A stretch of 64,000 bases of DNA from the NCBI RefSeq assembly GCF_009939295.1, contig NZ_WVIC01000010.1, positions 37,951 through 101,950 of the forward strand, in the 5' to 3' direction. The notes beneath the pieces are model-generated. The model saw nothing but the letters and a program-made list of their open reading frames with translations, was not told the DNA's origin and did not search any database. The DNA comes from Petrachloros mirabilis ULC683 (GTDB taxonomy: Bacteria > Cyanobacteriota > Cyanobacteriia > Thermosynechococcales > Thermosynechococcaceae). A program made the translations under genes and the position numbers. Shown in pieces: positions 34,257-43,708 of the stretch (within the stretch, counting starts at the first letter, position 1; each line of letters opens with the position of its first letter).

Positions 34257-35234
34257 ATGTCGCGCCGTCTAGAGCGCCTGCTCAAACTTGATCAACTCTT
34301 ACGAAGCCCTGAGCGCCAGACCGCTCAAACGCTGGCAGATGCTCTAGAAGTGAGCGAACGCACCGTTCGGGATGATCTGGCATTTTTGCGCGATCGCTAC
34401 CATGCCCCCTTGAAATTCACGCGCCCCAAGGGTCAGCATTACACGGATCTAAACTGGCGTTTACCGACAATTTCCCTGACCAAGGGGGAACTGTTTGCCC
34501 TTACGTTGGGAGCCCGGATGCTAGAAGCGTGTTCGGGGTCAGCCTATGCGCTGGATCTGAGATCGGCAGTATTGCGATTGACAGAACGTTTACCCGAGGA
34601 GACGTGGGTAGACCTTCAGCAAGTCGCCGATGAACGTATCATCTTTCGCTCAGGAGCAGAAATCAATCTCAACCCCGATATCTGGCATCAACTTGAGGAT
34701 GCCTGCCGAAATTCGAGGCAGGTATGGATGCACTATTACACGGCCAGCCGCGACAGTGCTTCAGAGCGAATCTTAGATCCCTATCTGCTGCACATTTATC
34801 GGGGTACGAATCCCTATGTGATTGGCTGGTGCCACCAGCGGGATGAGGTGCGCTGGTTTCGGGTGGATCGCATCCGCGAACTCAAGCAACTGGATACGCG
34901 TTTTGAGCGCAAGCCAGACTTTAATGCCAAAGACCATCTAGAGATGATTTTTCAGCATGAGGCGGGGGGTGTTCCTGTCACAGTACAGATTTGGTTTGAT
35001 GCTAAGACGGCTCCTTACATTCGGGAGCGACGCTGGCATCCGACCCAGGAGTTGCACGAGCAGGGGGATGGGGCAGTGACGCTGCAAATGGTGGTGCGGG
35101 GGCTAAATGATGTGAAGCGGTGGGTGTTGGGCTATGGGCGGGGGGCGATCGTGCAGGAGCCACCAGAGTTGCAGCGGATGGTGGCGGAGGAAGTGGAGCA
35201 AATGAACTATAATTACGCAAATTCTTTGGACTAG
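34257..35234 (+). CDS. WYL-domain transcriptional regulator, probable cas operon regulator
   Basis: 325 residues. N-terminal winged helix (about 1-60: RLLKLDQLLRSPERQTAQTL, ALEVSERTVRDDLAFL) and a WYL domain (about 150-215: VWMHYYTASRDSASERILDP, NPYVIGWCHQRDEVRWFRVD), followed by a WCX-like C-terminal extension. WYL proteins bind nucleotides or nucleic acid ligands and often repress CRISPR-Cas operons in cyanobacteria. It sits directly upstream of cas6 with only 27 bp between, on the same strand, so it may control and be part of the cas transcript. Confidence 0.88.
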   Translation: MSRRLERLLKLDQLLRSPERQTAQTLADALEVSERTVRDDLAFLRDRYHAPLKFTRPKGQHYTDLNWRLPTISLTKGELFALTLGARMLEACSGSAYALDLRSAVLRLTERLPEETWVDLQQVADERIIFRSGAEINLNPDIWHQLEDACRNSRQVWMHYYTASRDSASERILDPYLLHIYRGTNPYVIGWCHQRDEVRWFRVDRIRELKQLDTRFERKPDFNAKDHLEMIFQHEAGGVPVTVQIWFDAKTAPYIRERRWHPTQELHEQGDGAVTLQMVVRGLNDVKRWVLGYGRGAIVQEPPELQRMVAEEVEQMNYNYANSLD

Positions 35235-35261
35235 CGATAGCACAGGAAGGAGTTGAAAGCC

Positions 35262-35918
35262 ATGGATTTTCTTGAGGTTCAGTTTGGATTAAGGGGCAAG
35301 ACGCTACCTGCGGATCACGGATATGCCCTCTACTCTGCGGTTAAGCGGTCTTTACAGGATTCAGAGAATGATGCTCTGCCGCCAGATTTGCCGCAAAATA
35401 TTCATCTTTGCACTATCCCCGGTATTCCAGACCGAGCAGGAATGATTTACCTCAATCGTGGTTCTCGTTTCAGGCTACGGTGTCCTTCTGATCAGATGCA
35501 ACTTTGGTATCGATTTTTTCAAAATCAGGTTTTCGATATCCAAGGGCATTTGATTCGACTCATTCAACCCCGAATTACGCTGCCGGAAGCGAGTCACACT
35601 CTGGCCTCAAGACTAGTAACGTTCAAGCTCCAGGATATCGATCATGCAGACGTGCCTCGATACTTTTTGGAATCTTGTCAAACCGGGTTAAAGGGTTTAG
35701 AGATTAAGGGACAGGCGTTTATTCCCAGTGATTCTGACGGTGATTTAGCACGACGCACCTTGCAGATCAAGGACAAGAAAATTCTGGGCTTTAGTGTCGT
35801 GGTTGAGGGCTTAAGCCATGAGGATTCGCTGAAGTTGCAGTGGCATGGTTTAGGGGGACGGAAACACTTCGGGTGTGGCTGGTTTTATGCACCGAAGGAG
35901 GACATGTATGCCGCCTAG
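35262..35918 (+). CDS. cas6: Cas6 endoribonuclease (Cmx6-type, type I-MYXAN)
   Basis: 218 residues. Processes the pre-crRNA within each repeat. FLEVQFGLRGKTLPADHGYA and YSAVKRSLQD at the N-terminus and GLGGRKHFGCGWF at the C-terminus are typical of the Cmx6 group; the last is the Gly-rich loop of Cas6 proteins. His18 (in ADHGYALY) is a candidate catalytic residue. The ATG at 35262 is preceded by AGGAAGGAG at suitable spacing; a TTG at 35253 is less likely. The end overlaps cas3 by 11 bp. Confidence 0.87.
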   Translation: MDFLEVQFGLRGKTLPADHGYALYSAVKRSLQDSENDALPPDLPQNIHLCTIPGIPDRAGMIYLNRGSRFRLRCPSDQMQLWYRFFQNQVFDIQGHLIRLIQPRITLPEASHTLASRLVTFKLQDIDHADVPRYFLESCQTGLKGLEIKGQAFIPSDSDGDLARRTLQIKDKKILGFSVVVEGLSHEDSLKLQWHGLGGRKHFGCGWFYAPKEDMYAA

Positions 35919-38133
35919 TCAACAAACGCTGCGACCTAAATTGCTTTTAGCAAAGTCAAAAGAAAAGCCCTGGAAGGGGGCATATACATTGACTGGGCAT
36001 ACAGCTTCTGTCGTTGAAGCCGTAACGACGCTCATTGATGAGTTGGGACATGGATTGATCCATCAGTTTGGTTTATCCCAAAGTCTTGAGAGGTTACGGG
36101 CAACGGCCCGACTGGCGGCGTTTTTGCACGACCTCGGCAAGGCCAATGACCATTTTCAGGCGGTGGTTCGCAAGCTCAAAAATCCGATGGAGCATCCGCA
36201 GTTGATGCGTCACGAAGCGCTATCAGTTCTGCTGGCCTGGGAAATACGAGACTGGCTCTCGACCGGAAAAGGTGATTTGCAAGTGGCGATCGCAGCCGCT
36301 GGCGGCCATCACTTAAAACTGGGGGGCGAAGGGGGTAAGCAAACCGATGAAGTCGGAACAATCCGAAAATCGGGTGTAGATGACTGGACAAGGGGCGATC
36401 GCATCCTGCTCTATACCAACCATAAGCACTTCATTGGCCTGTTGAGGTATGGGCAAAAAGCTTGTGGGTTAGACGCCACCTTGCCGACCCATCTGCCAAC
36501 AACCTGGACACTGGCCGATCTTAAGCAGCAGCGGCAAACGCTCCTCAGAGAATTTGTTTGTTGGGATGCTGACCCTGTTTTCACTGCTGTCGTCAAAGCC
36601 TTGTTAGTCGCGGGAGACACTAGCGGTTCTGCCCTGCCAGCAAATGACGTTGCGATCCGGGGCTGGATTGAGCAACAAATCCGCTACACCCTGACTGAGG
36701 CGGAACTGCAACATGTGGTGGATGAACGATTGCAGGGCAACACCCTGCGCCCCTTCCAATCAAAACTCGGCCATTCTGAAGCGCGAGTCACCCTAGCGCG
36801 GGCAGGTTGTGGCACTGGCAAAACCCTGGGCGCTTACAACTGGGCCAAGCGCCATGCTGTGGGTCGGAAGCTGTTTTTCTGTTACCCGACGACAGGCACC
36901 AGCACGGAAGGCTTCTTGGACTACGCCCACGAGAAAGTGGACTCGACCTTGCTCCATACCCGTGCTGCGGTGGATTTAGAGCATCTGAACCTGCACGCCA
37001 CAGGGGATGATGATGACCTGGAAACCAAGCTGGAATCCTTCAAAGCCTGGAGTACCAAAGTTAGCGTTTGCACTGTGGATACGGTTCTGGGGCTACTGCA
37101 ATGCAATCGCCGCCCGATGTACTGTTTCCCAGCAATCGCCCAAGCAGCCTTTGTCTTCGATGAAGTCCACTGCTACGATGACAAACTTTTCGGAGCACTC
37201 TTGCGGTTCCTTGAGGTGGTCAAAGCTCCTGTTCTATTGATGTCGGCTTCGTTTTTGCCCTGGCAGCTACAGGCCATTGAGAAAGCCGTTGGCGTATCCG
37301 TAGAGGTCATTCATGGGCCAAAAGACCTCGAAACCCAACCCCGCTATTGCTTTCACTATGCAGATGCACCTGACTGGGAACGGGTCAAGGCAGAGTTTGA
37401 GGCTGGGGGCAAAATTCTCTGGGTCTGTAATCAGGTTAATACGGCTATTGGCGTTTACCAGGATGCTCAAAAACTGGGACTCAGACCGTTGCTCTATCAC
37501 AGCCGCTACAAATATTGCGATCGCGTCCAACATCACCGTGAAGTGGTAGATCGCTTCAAGGCAGAGGGCGCAGTGATGGCCATTGCCACCCAGGTTGCCG
37601 AAATGTCCCTTGATTTGTCTGCCAGTTTGCTGGTGTCGCAAATTGCCGACCCTGCGGGTCTGATCCAAAGGCTAGGACGGTTGAATCGCCAATATTGTGG
37701 TTATGCCCTAGATGCTCTCTTCTACCCCGATGGCAAAGTTGGTTTTCCCTACAAGCAAGAAGAGTTAGATTCAGGCTTAGCCTTGATCCAAAGCTTCAGC
37801 GGTGAGGTGTGCCAGGCCGATTTGGCGCAATGGCTAGAGCAAGCCGCCGCTCAAGGTGAGCCGGATATGGGATCTGTTTGGTTAGACGGGGAATGGCGCA
37901 CCTATCCTGCATCCCTACGTGAAGCGGGCTACACCACCACAGTGCTGCTGGAGCAGGATACCCCAACGGTGGAAAAACTCCCGGCTAAATTGATTCCTCG
38001 TTATACCGTGCCCTTAGTGGTCAGCCACAAGCGAACCAAAGGCTGGAAAAAGTGCAGACGTTATCCCGTGGCTCCTGTGGAGTCTTGGGGCTACTCATCT
38101 GAGATTGGTGCGTATGAACTTAAAAGGAAGTGA
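35908..38133 (+). CDS. cas3: Cas3 nuclease-helicase
   Basis: 741 residues that degrade target DNA after Cascade binding. An HD nuclease domain comes first (TLTGHTASVVEAV, LAAFLHDLGKANDHF, MRHEALSVLLAW, AAAGGHHLKLGG), then a superfamily II helicase with ARAGCGTGKTLGAYNW (motif I), VFDEVHCYDD (motif II), LLMSASF (motif III), QVAEMSLDLSASLL and LIQRLGRLNRQ (motif VI). The ATG at 35908 has AGGAGG six bases before it. All key residues are present, so the protein should be active. It ends in a GTGA overlap with cas8. Confidence 0.94.
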   Translation: MPPSQQTLRPKLLLAKSKEKPWKGAYTLTGHTASVVEAVTTLIDELGHGLIHQFGLSQSLERLRATARLAAFLHDLGKANDHFQAVVRKLKNPMEHPQLMRHEALSVLLAWEIRDWLSTGKGDLQVAIAAAGGHHLKLGGEGGKQTDEVGTIRKSGVDDWTRGDRILLYTNHKHFIGLLRYGQKACGLDATLPTHLPTTWTLADLKQQRQTLLREFVCWDADPVFTAVVKALLVAGDTSGSALPANDVAIRGWIEQQIRYTLTEAELQHVVDERLQGNTLRPFQSKLGHSEARVTLARAGCGTGKTLGAYNWAKRHAVGRKLFFCYPTTGTSTEGFLDYAHEKVDSTLLHTRAAVDLEHLNLHATGDDDDLETKLESFKAWSTKVSVCTVDTVLGLLQCNRRPMYCFPAIAQAAFVFDEVHCYDDKLFGALLRFLEVVKAPVLLMSASFLPWQLQAIEKAVGVSVEVIHGPKDLETQPRYCFHYADAPDWERVKAEFEAGGKILWVCNQVNTAIGVYQDAQKLGLRPLLYHSRYKYCDRVQHHREVVDRFKAEGAVMAIATQVAEMSLDLSASLLVSQIADPAGLIQRLGRLNRQYCGYALDALFYPDGKVGFPYKQEELDSGLALIQSFSGEVCQADLAQWLEQAAAQGEPDMGSVWLDGEWRTYPASLREAGYTTTVLLEQDTPTVEKLPAKLIPRYTVPLVVSHKRTKGWKKCRRYPVAPVESWGYSSEIGAYELKRK

Positions 38134-39599
38134 GTGATTTGACTGAGCTAACCCTGTCCATCTTTGACCCCAATACCCTGCTGCCCCATCGAGCTGGAAT
38201 TGCTGGGCTGGCCCTTGCCCTTTCGGCAATAGACCCTGCTGATGCTCCATTGCAGTGGAATGTAACAGAAGATGCTGTAACCCTATCTTGGGAGAGCAAG
38301 GATCAAGAGGCGATGCAATGGCTGCTTGAACAGACCTATCGCTCTGATCAAGGCTATTTAGAAACCCCGGCGCTAAAGCTGGATGAACAGGGGCGCTACA
38401 TCTTCAGCGAAGGGGTGATGAACTCGTTCTTGCAGCACAGCAAACAACGCACCCGCGAAAAACAAGCGGTGCCTCTTAACTTCACCGTTGAAGATGACCA
38501 GCCCGAAATTCGGATTGATTACCGTCCTGTGATGGATTGCTATTACACCCGTGGCGTTAAAGATGCTTTTAACAGTAAAGGAGGGTTCAAAAAAGAGATT
38601 TCCCTCAAAGGACATCATCTCCCTGGATTAGTGGAATGTTTTGTCAACGGAGCCTATGCGGAGTCACCTACAGGATTTTTGGCCTTACTTTTCTTACCTC
38701 TAGCTTGTGCTTTCTATCAACTCCCTGGATACCGCTCAGCGTTAGTAATTCCTGAAGTTTGCAACATTAAGGAATGGGCTAAGTTGCGACTAAAAATGCC
38801 GGGACGAACCTACGGAAGCTTTCGTTCGAGTAGTGCAGGAGAATCAGCCCTAAACTTCCTACTTCGAGAAAAGCTGGCGGATGACTCTAACCTGTTTCGT
38901 GTCGAGTATTGCGAAGTTTATCGGCTGGGTAGTCAGCCCTGGGATGGGAACCAATCCTATCTCAAGCAAGCTGTGCATCGAGTGCAGGTGAATGACCAGG
39001 TTTTGGGGTTGTATGAAGTTGCATCGCGACTGTTACCCCCCAGGGTCAAGCTCAAGCAAGACGGTAGCGGTACCTGGTTGGCAGAGTCCAAGGCGCTAGC
39101 GTGGATTAGTGACAATCTAATCGCTAATAAACCCTGGCACAACGATTTTTTTGAGTTCCGCAAGGCAAACGCTATTTACCCAGAAGATCGCAGAGGATTA
39201 ATTGTTATGACCGAACACTTAAGTGCAGATGAACGAGTGCTGTTTGATGCCGTTCAAGGAGCCTTTAGCGCATATTTGAGGGAACAGATTCAACAAGCTC
39301 AGAAGCAAGGTAGACCTCTGGACTATGGACAAGTGACGGACAAGGTAATCTATCGCTTACAGCGTCCAGGCACCCAACAGCAGTTCACCACTGCGCTGGT
39401 GAAGTTTTTAAGTGATTTTCGGAGTGGCGCAGCACGGGGTAACGGCTTACAAATTTTTGCTTGGCTGAATCAGCCTGGGAACTGGAGAACGGCCAGAGAT
39501 TTGGCTTTGCTTGCGATCGCAACCTACCAGAGCAAGTCCAAAGAAGAAAAGGAGGTGCTTGAACAAGACTCGATTGAAGAAGCTGCAAACGTTATGTAA
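38130..39599 (+). CDS. cas8: Cas8 large subunit (Cmx8-type, type I-MYXAN)
   Basis: 489 residues, expected large subunit of the Cascade complex, which reads the PAM. Its position between cas3 and cas7 and segments such as LLPHRAGIAGLALALSAI, YYTRGVKDAFNSKGG, GFLALLFLPLACAFYQLPGY and RIQRPGTQ-like YRLQRPGTQQQF fit the Cmx8 group. Large subunits are poorly conserved, so position carries much of the weight. The start is a GTG overlapping the cas3 stop. Confidence 0.8.
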   Translation: MSDLTELTLSIFDPNTLLPHRAGIAGLALALSAIDPADAPLQWNVTEDAVTLSWESKDQEAMQWLLEQTYRSDQGYLETPALKLDEQGRYIFSEGVMNSFLQHSKQRTREKQAVPLNFTVEDDQPEIRIDYRPVMDCYYTRGVKDAFNSKGGFKKEISLKGHHLPGLVECFVNGAYAESPTGFLALLFLPLACAFYQLPGYRSALVIPEVCNIKEWAKLRLKMPGRTYGSFRSSSAGESALNFLLREKLADDSNLFRVEYCEVYRLGSQPWDGNQSYLKQAVHRVQVNDQVLGLYEVASRLLPPRVKLKQDGSGTWLAESKALAWISDNLIANKPWHNDFFEFRKANAIYPEDRRGLIVMTEHLSADERVLFDAVQGAFSAYLREQIQQAQKQGRPLDYGQVTDKVIYRLQRPGTQQQFTTALVKFLSDFRSGAARGNGLQIFAWLNQPGNWRTARDLALLAIATYQSKSKEEKEVLEQDSIEEAANVM

Positions 39600-39634
39600 C
39601 TCGTCCATCAATTATTTTCTTAGGAGAATTAATC

Positions 39635-40495
39635 ATGACTCAACATCTCTTTGCCACCATCGTCACTGCTACGGCTGTTGCTGCCAACAACCGAGGCGAA
39701 GGAGACGGCAGCACCCTGTCCACCCTGCAAAAAATCACCCGTGGTAATGACCAGTACACCACCATCAGTGCCGAAGCCATTCGCTGGGGCTTGCGTGAGT
39801 ATTTCCAGAATAATAATGAAGCGGCAACCAATCGCACCTTTGACCCAGATACAGACAAGTACAGCTTCAAAGACGAGAGCTTTAGCGCTACAGACTATAT
39901 TGACGATGATCTGTTTGGCTACATGGATGCTAAAAAGGGCTCTGATAATAAGGATGCTACAACCAAGCGGCGAGGCGCATTAGAAATTAGCCGAGCCATC
40001 AGTCTTGATCCTTACTGGGGGGATATTGCCTTTGGTTCTAAGGGCGGAGAAAAAGGTAAAACCTCAATTCACCAAACTGAGGTTCACTGTACTGCCTATC
40101 AATATACCGTTGCGCTCACCCCGGAAAGTTTGAAAGATCCAGCCCGTGCTGCCTTGGCCTTGGATGCGATCGCGGCTGTACGCCATGTCGGCGGCAACCA
40201 TTCTCGCTTCCTCTACGACTTTCACCCAGAGTCCATCGTCATCCGCATTACCCCAGACCCAAGCCCCTGGATTATGGATAGCTTTAAGCGGATGGGCGAT
40301 ACCGTTGGTTGTCCTAAGCTGCTCCGCTTAGTTGAAGTTGGCGATGTGGCTGCCGATGAGTTGATTGTGGCAGGGGAAATTGCCGATACCCCCTATGGCG
40401 AAAAGCTAAAGCAGCTAGAGGTGAAAGTTTATCGTGGGGTTAAAGACGCGATCGCAGCCGCCAAGCAACAGATCACGATTCCCCAAGCTGCCTAA
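39635..40495 (+). CDS. cas7: Cas7 backbone subunit (DevR/Cst2 family)
   Basis: 286 residues; coats the crRNA in the Cascade complex. HLFATIVTATAVAANNRGEGDGS-type N-terminus (residues 3-25), ISAEAIRWGLREYF, TKRRGALEISRAISLDP, EVHCTAYQYTVALTP and HVGGNHSRFLYDF are the DevR/Cst2-family blocks. The ATG has TTAGGAGAATTAATC before it. It is followed after two bases by a duplicated start of cas5, and then by the inserted toxin-antitoxin genes. Confidence 0.92.
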   Translation: MTQHLFATIVTATAVAANNRGEGDGSTLSTLQKITRGNDQYTTISAEAIRWGLREYFQNNNEAATNRTFDPDTDKYSFKDESFSATDYIDDDLFGYMDAKKGSDNKDATTKRRGALEISRAISLDPYWGDIAFGSKGGEKGKTSIHQTEVHCTAYQYTVALTPESLKDPARAALALDAIAAVRHVGGNHSRFLYDFHPESIVIRITPDPSPWIMDSFKRMGDTVGCPKLLRLVEVGDVAADELIVAGEIADTPYGEKLKQLEVKVYRGVKDAIAAAKQQITIPQAA

Positions 40496-40497
40496 CT

Positions 40498-40587
40498 ATG
40501 CAACTTTATCTTGACTGTCCCTGCACTAGTTTTCCCCACAGCTTTGCTAGGGACGACAAAGAAACCTACCCCTATCCGCCAAACTGA
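40498..40587 (+). pseudogene. Duplicated, truncated 5' end of cas5
   Basis: The 29 codons MQLYLDCPCTSFPHSFARD (then to PYPPN and a TGA) repeat the start of the intact cas5 at 41576, including the ACTATG just upstream. In the first 81 bases there are 8 differences, four of them synonymous, so this is about 90% identical and not a recent copy. The fragment ends in a stop and leads straight into the inserted toxin-antitoxin genes. Confidence 0.85.
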
Positions 40588-40618
40588 CAATTTGCAATTT
40601 ACTAGGAGAAACATCGCC

Positions 40619-40936
40619 ATGACCGCTTACGAGCTGACCTATCCCCACATTGCAAAGTCTGACAATCAACCAGCTTATTTACGGAGCCACCCTCGGATTC
40701 AGGTTGCTCAAATCGTCATGGATTATCTGACCTATGGCTGGTCTGTAGAAGAAATGTGCCGCCAACATCCCTATCTTTCCCTAGCGGAGACCCATGCAGC
40801 CATGGGCTACTACTTTGATCATCGTACTGAAATTGATCAAGAAATCCAGGCTGAATGGCAACAGAACCAGGCTGATCAAGCTGCTGCATCGCGATCGCCT
40901 TTCCATGCCCGGATGAAAGCCCAAGGGATATTTTAG
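40619..40936 (+). CDS. DUF433 family antitoxin
   Basis: 105 residues with the DUF433 helical core: HPRIQVAQIVMDYLTYGWSV, EEMCRQHPYLSLAETHAAM, YYFDHRTEIDQEIQ. DUF433 proteins are winged-helix-like antitoxins that pair with DUF5615 toxins in cyanobacteria and other bacteria. The ATG at 40619 has AGGAGA ten bases upstream. The stop is directly followed by the ATG of the DUF5615 gene, the classical tandem arrangement. Sits inside the cas operon between cas7 and cas5. Confidence 0.88.
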   Translation: MTAYELTYPHIAKSDNQPAYLRSHPRIQVAQIVMDYLTYGWSVEEMCRQHPYLSLAETHAAMGYYFDHRTEIDQEIQAEWQQNQADQAAASRSPFHARMKAQGIF

Positions 40937-41290
40937 ATGGCGATCGCACTCTATATGGATGTCCACATTCCCCAAGCGATTTCCGATCAACTCCGTCGTT
41001 GTGGTGTTGATGTCTTAACCGCAATTGACGATGAGACAAATCAGCTTTCAGATGACAGACTGCTAGAACGAGCCACCCAACTCAACCGAGTGCTCTTTAC
41101 CCAAGATATTCGTTTTCGGGCGCTGGCAGAGTCTTGGCAACGGGAAGGGAAACCCTTTGCTGGACTGATCTTTGGTCATCACCTGAGCGGCACCATTGGC
41201 CAATTTGTTAGAGATTTAGAGCTAATTGCCCAAGCCTCAGGCCCAGAGGAATGGCGAAACGTGGTTGAGTACATTCCATTCAAATGGTAA
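40937..41290 (+). CDS. DUF5615 PIN-like toxin
   Basis: 117 residues with a PIN-like fold: LYMDVHIPQAISDQLRRCGV carries the first acidic residue, DERLLERA-type DDRLLERATQLNRVLFTQD the second and third, and GLIFGHH follows. Such proteins are predicted ribonucleases, neutralised by DUF433 partners. The gene begins on the base after the antitoxin stop, so both are made from one mRNA, here with the cas genes. No truncation or missing acidic residue is obvious. Confidence 0.87.
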   Translation: MAIALYMDVHIPQAISDQLRRCGVDVLTAIDDETNQLSDDRLLERATQLNRVLFTQDIRFRALAESWQREGKPFAGLIFGHHLSGTIGQFVRDLELIAQASGPEEWRNVVEYIPFKW

Positions 41291-41563
<273 letters not shown>

Positions 41564-41575
41564 ACAATCTAAACT

Positions 41576-42244
41576 ATGCAAATTTATCTTGACTGTCCCT
41601 GCACCAGCTTTCCCCGCAGTTTTGCCAGGGATTACAAAGAAACCTACCCCTATCCGCCCCCTTCTACGGTGTACGGGATGCTGCTCTCCTTGGTCGGAGA
41701 AGTGGATATGGAGGCCCATCGTGGCGTAAAACTAGCGATCGGCATCATTGGCGACGACCCGCCCATCTCGCGCATTGTGCGGAAGCAACGCCACCACAAG
41801 TTCAGCAAAACCCATATGGGCACTTATCCCACCAGTAAGTTCTCAAAGCCCAACCATCATGAGCTTTTGACAGACTTACAGGTTGCTGTCCAGATTGATT
41901 CGGGTGAGGAAACAGCAATGGTGAAGTTGGTGGATCGAGTTGCGATCGCCCTCTCCACACCTGCTCTAATCACTCGCTTCGGCGGGTTAAGTCTGGGTGA
42001 ATCTTGGGCAATGGTCAACGGCGTTCGCGCCTATCGAGACTCAGATGGCTCAGTGCGTTGGCTAAGCAAAGACAATCGCGGCTTGATTAGCTTACCGATT
42101 TGGATCGATCGCACCACCACCCAGGGCACCTTTCAGCGCTTTGACTGGAGCGATCAGTTTCAGCCTGAATGTTGGGTTGAGATTCCCAAGCCGCTGGTTG
42201 TTGAAAAGACAGGCAAAAAGGCCAGACGCTCAACTCAAAGGTAA
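41576..42244 (+). CDS. cas5: Cas5 (DevS/Cmx5-type)
   Basis: 222 residues; caps the 5' handle of the crRNA in Cascade. The N-terminus MQIYLDCPCTSFPRSFARD (with YPYPPPSTVYGMLLSLVG following) and the segment RIVRKQRHHKFSKTHMG are family blocks, and FGGLSLGESWAMVN resembles the C-terminal Cas5 part. The gene is complete; a partial older copy of its start lies 1.08 kb upstream. Its last 15 bases overlap a small gene on the other strand. Confidence 0.9.
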   Translation: MQIYLDCPCTSFPRSFARDYKETYPYPPPSTVYGMLLSLVGEVDMEAHRGVKLAIGIIGDDPPISRIVRKQRHHKFSKTHMGTYPTSKFSKPNHHELLTDLQVAVQIDSGEETAMVKLVDRVAIALSTPALITRFGGLSLGESWAMVNGVRAYRDSDGSVRWLSKDNRGLISLPIWIDRTTTQGTFQRFDWSDQFQPECWVEIPKPLVVEKTGKKARRSTQR

Positions 42245-42397
42245 TTTGCTGTCAATTTTGAGCGTACCTGTGGCGATCGCCCGTTGATAAGCCTGCCAGT
42301 GTTTGCCCCGTACCCCCTGGGAAAAGTCATATTCAGGCAGTATCTCATCCCCTGACTCCTGGGCTTGGTTTTGCTGTGGAGGTAGATTATTCTCCAT
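42230..42397 (-). CDS. Small antitoxin-like protein
   Basis: 55 residues. EILPEYDFSQGVRGKHWQAY is a motif common to short cyanobacterial proteins that are usually annotated as antitoxin-like. The ATG at 42397 overlaps the end of the 42387-42629 gene by 11 bp, so it is translationally coupled. Last gene of a three-gene micro-operon whose end lies inside cas5 on the other strand. Confidence 0.6.
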   Translation of the reverse strand: MENNLPPQQNQAQESGDEILPEYDFSQGVRGKHWQAYQRAIATGTLKIDSKLPLS

Positions 42398-42629
42398 CAG
42401 GTTGTTCTTCTGTGTATTGTTCAATGGCACTGACTACCCCTTCCGAATACGGCTCCAAAACCGTGGCGCAAACCTGCAAATCGGCTAACGCCTGAGCAAA
42501 CTCCTCCGACTCTGCATCACTGGTTTCAAGCACCTGAATCGCTCTGATGGCCTGCTCTAGTCGAGGCCGATAATCGTCCAAATACCGTTTGAGTCGCATC
42601 ATCGACCCCTGGGTCGTGAATGATGTCAT
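42387..42629 (-). CDS. Small helical protein of unknown function
   Basis: 80 residues: RLKRYLDDYRPRLEQAIRAI, SEEFAQALADLQVCATVLEP. Predicted all-alpha, acidic, no membrane segment. Starts in a four-base ATGA overlap with the upstream gene. I recognise no family. The tight overlaps with both neighbours argue that it is real. Confidence 0.6.
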   Translation of the reverse strand: MTSFTTQGSMMRLKRYLDDYRPRLEQAIRAIQVLETSDAESEEFAQALADLQVCATVLEPYSEGVVSAIEQYTEEQPDGE

Positions 42630-42820
42630 GACTTGAGCCTCCTTTCCAGTTTGGCAATTTGCTGTCGGCAGTTAGCGACCGTCTTCTCCCAGTGGGCAAT
42701 CAATCCCTGATCCTGAAGATCCGCAGTTTTTTCCTGTTCCTCAGCAATTTTGGTCAAGTGCTCAGCCAAAGCTTGCCGTTGTCCTTCTAGCTGCTTGCGG
42801 TACACCTTGTTTTTGCCCAT
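42626..42820 (-). CDS. Small coiled-coil protein of unknown function
   Basis: 64 residues, strongly helical and charged: QLEGQRQALAEHLTKIAEEQ and HWEKTVANCRQQIAKLERRL have heptad spacing. It heads the micro-operon and overlaps the next gene by four bases. Family not recognised; such tiny coiled-coil plus antitoxin-like sets resemble toxin-antitoxin or phage-inhibitor modules, which is inference. Confidence 0.55.
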   Translation of the reverse strand: MGKNKVYRKQLEGQRQALAEHLTKIAEEQEKTADLQDQGLIAHWEKTVANCRQQIAKLERRLKS

Positions 42821-42924
42821 GCCCTAACATGGGGCTTTGCCATTACACCCCGTCTGTGGCTACTCTGATTCTATTGGTCTCAAGAACCCCTTTGGAAAAA
42901 AGCCTCAACAATATACTATGTGTC

Positions 42925-43248
42925 GTGACCCAAGCCCAGGCCAAAGAACTGCTGGGATAAGCAGCTGTCTTTCAGACTACCCCAAAGTTAATTGTAGAAG
43001 TGGTGAGTCCTGACTCTATTGGCCGCGACTATCGCTACAAGCGCTCTGAATACGCTGCCCTAGAAGTGCTCGAATATTGGATTTTGGAACATCCTCTGGA
43101 AGCCAAGCTCACCCTGCTGATGTGGGAAGAAGGATGGTACGAAGAAACGGTGTTGACGGGGACACAGGCGATCGCTTCCCCCACTTTTCTCGAAATGAGT
43201 TTAACCGTCGAGGCGACTTTGGCTGCGGGCAGTCAGATCGAGAACTGA
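42925..43248 (+). pseudogene. Uma2 pseudogene, relic of copy A
   Basis: In frame with VTQAQAKELLG, a TAA at 42958-42960 interrupts the reading, then AAVFQTTPKLIVEVVSPDS and onward to EYAALEVLEYWILEHPLEA matches the C-terminal two thirds of the Uma2 gene at 32302, with one extra residue (LEHPLE instead of VDPLE). The first third is missing. The 75 bases between this relic and the next one also resemble the gap between copies A and B. Confidence 0.85.
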
Positions 43249-43327
43249 GTTGCCCCTTGGCGAGGCAACAAGGCTATCCCTGCCGCCCAAGTACAATAGA
43301 CTTACATGCATTCGTCCCCCAATGCTT

Positions 43328-43708
43328 ATGGTGACCTCCCTGCCTCTCCAGGTTCCCAAAACCCTGCGCGTCAGTGACGAGCAATTCCTAGAATTCGTTA
43401 AAGCCAACCCTGAACTGAGACTGGAACGCACGGCCACCGGAGAGCTGATCGCCATGCCCCCCTCTGGTAGCGAAAGCGGATTGCATAACTCCGAACTGAC
43501 TGGAGACGTGGTTCTTTGGAACCGCCAAGGGCGATTGGGCAAAGGCTTTGACTCCCCCACCGGGTTTCGGCTGCCGAACGGAGCCTTTCGCTCCCCCGAT
43601 GTATCCTGGGTCGCCCAAGATCGCTGGGATACCCTCACCCCCAAGCAGCGCCAGGGCTTTGCCCCCCTCTGTGCCGATTTTGTGATTGAGTTGGCTTCTG
43701 AGCGATGA
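43328..43708 (+). pseudogene. Truncated Uma2 gene, relic of copy B
   Basis: Starts MVTSLPLQVPKTLRVSDEQF and follows the Uma2 gene at 32965 closely down to CADFVIELAS, then ends at ER and a TGA. The C-terminal 65 residues, with the second half of the nuclease core, are gone; the next Uma2 gene starts in an ATGA overlap at exactly this point, which marks the deletion junction. Confidence 0.82.
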
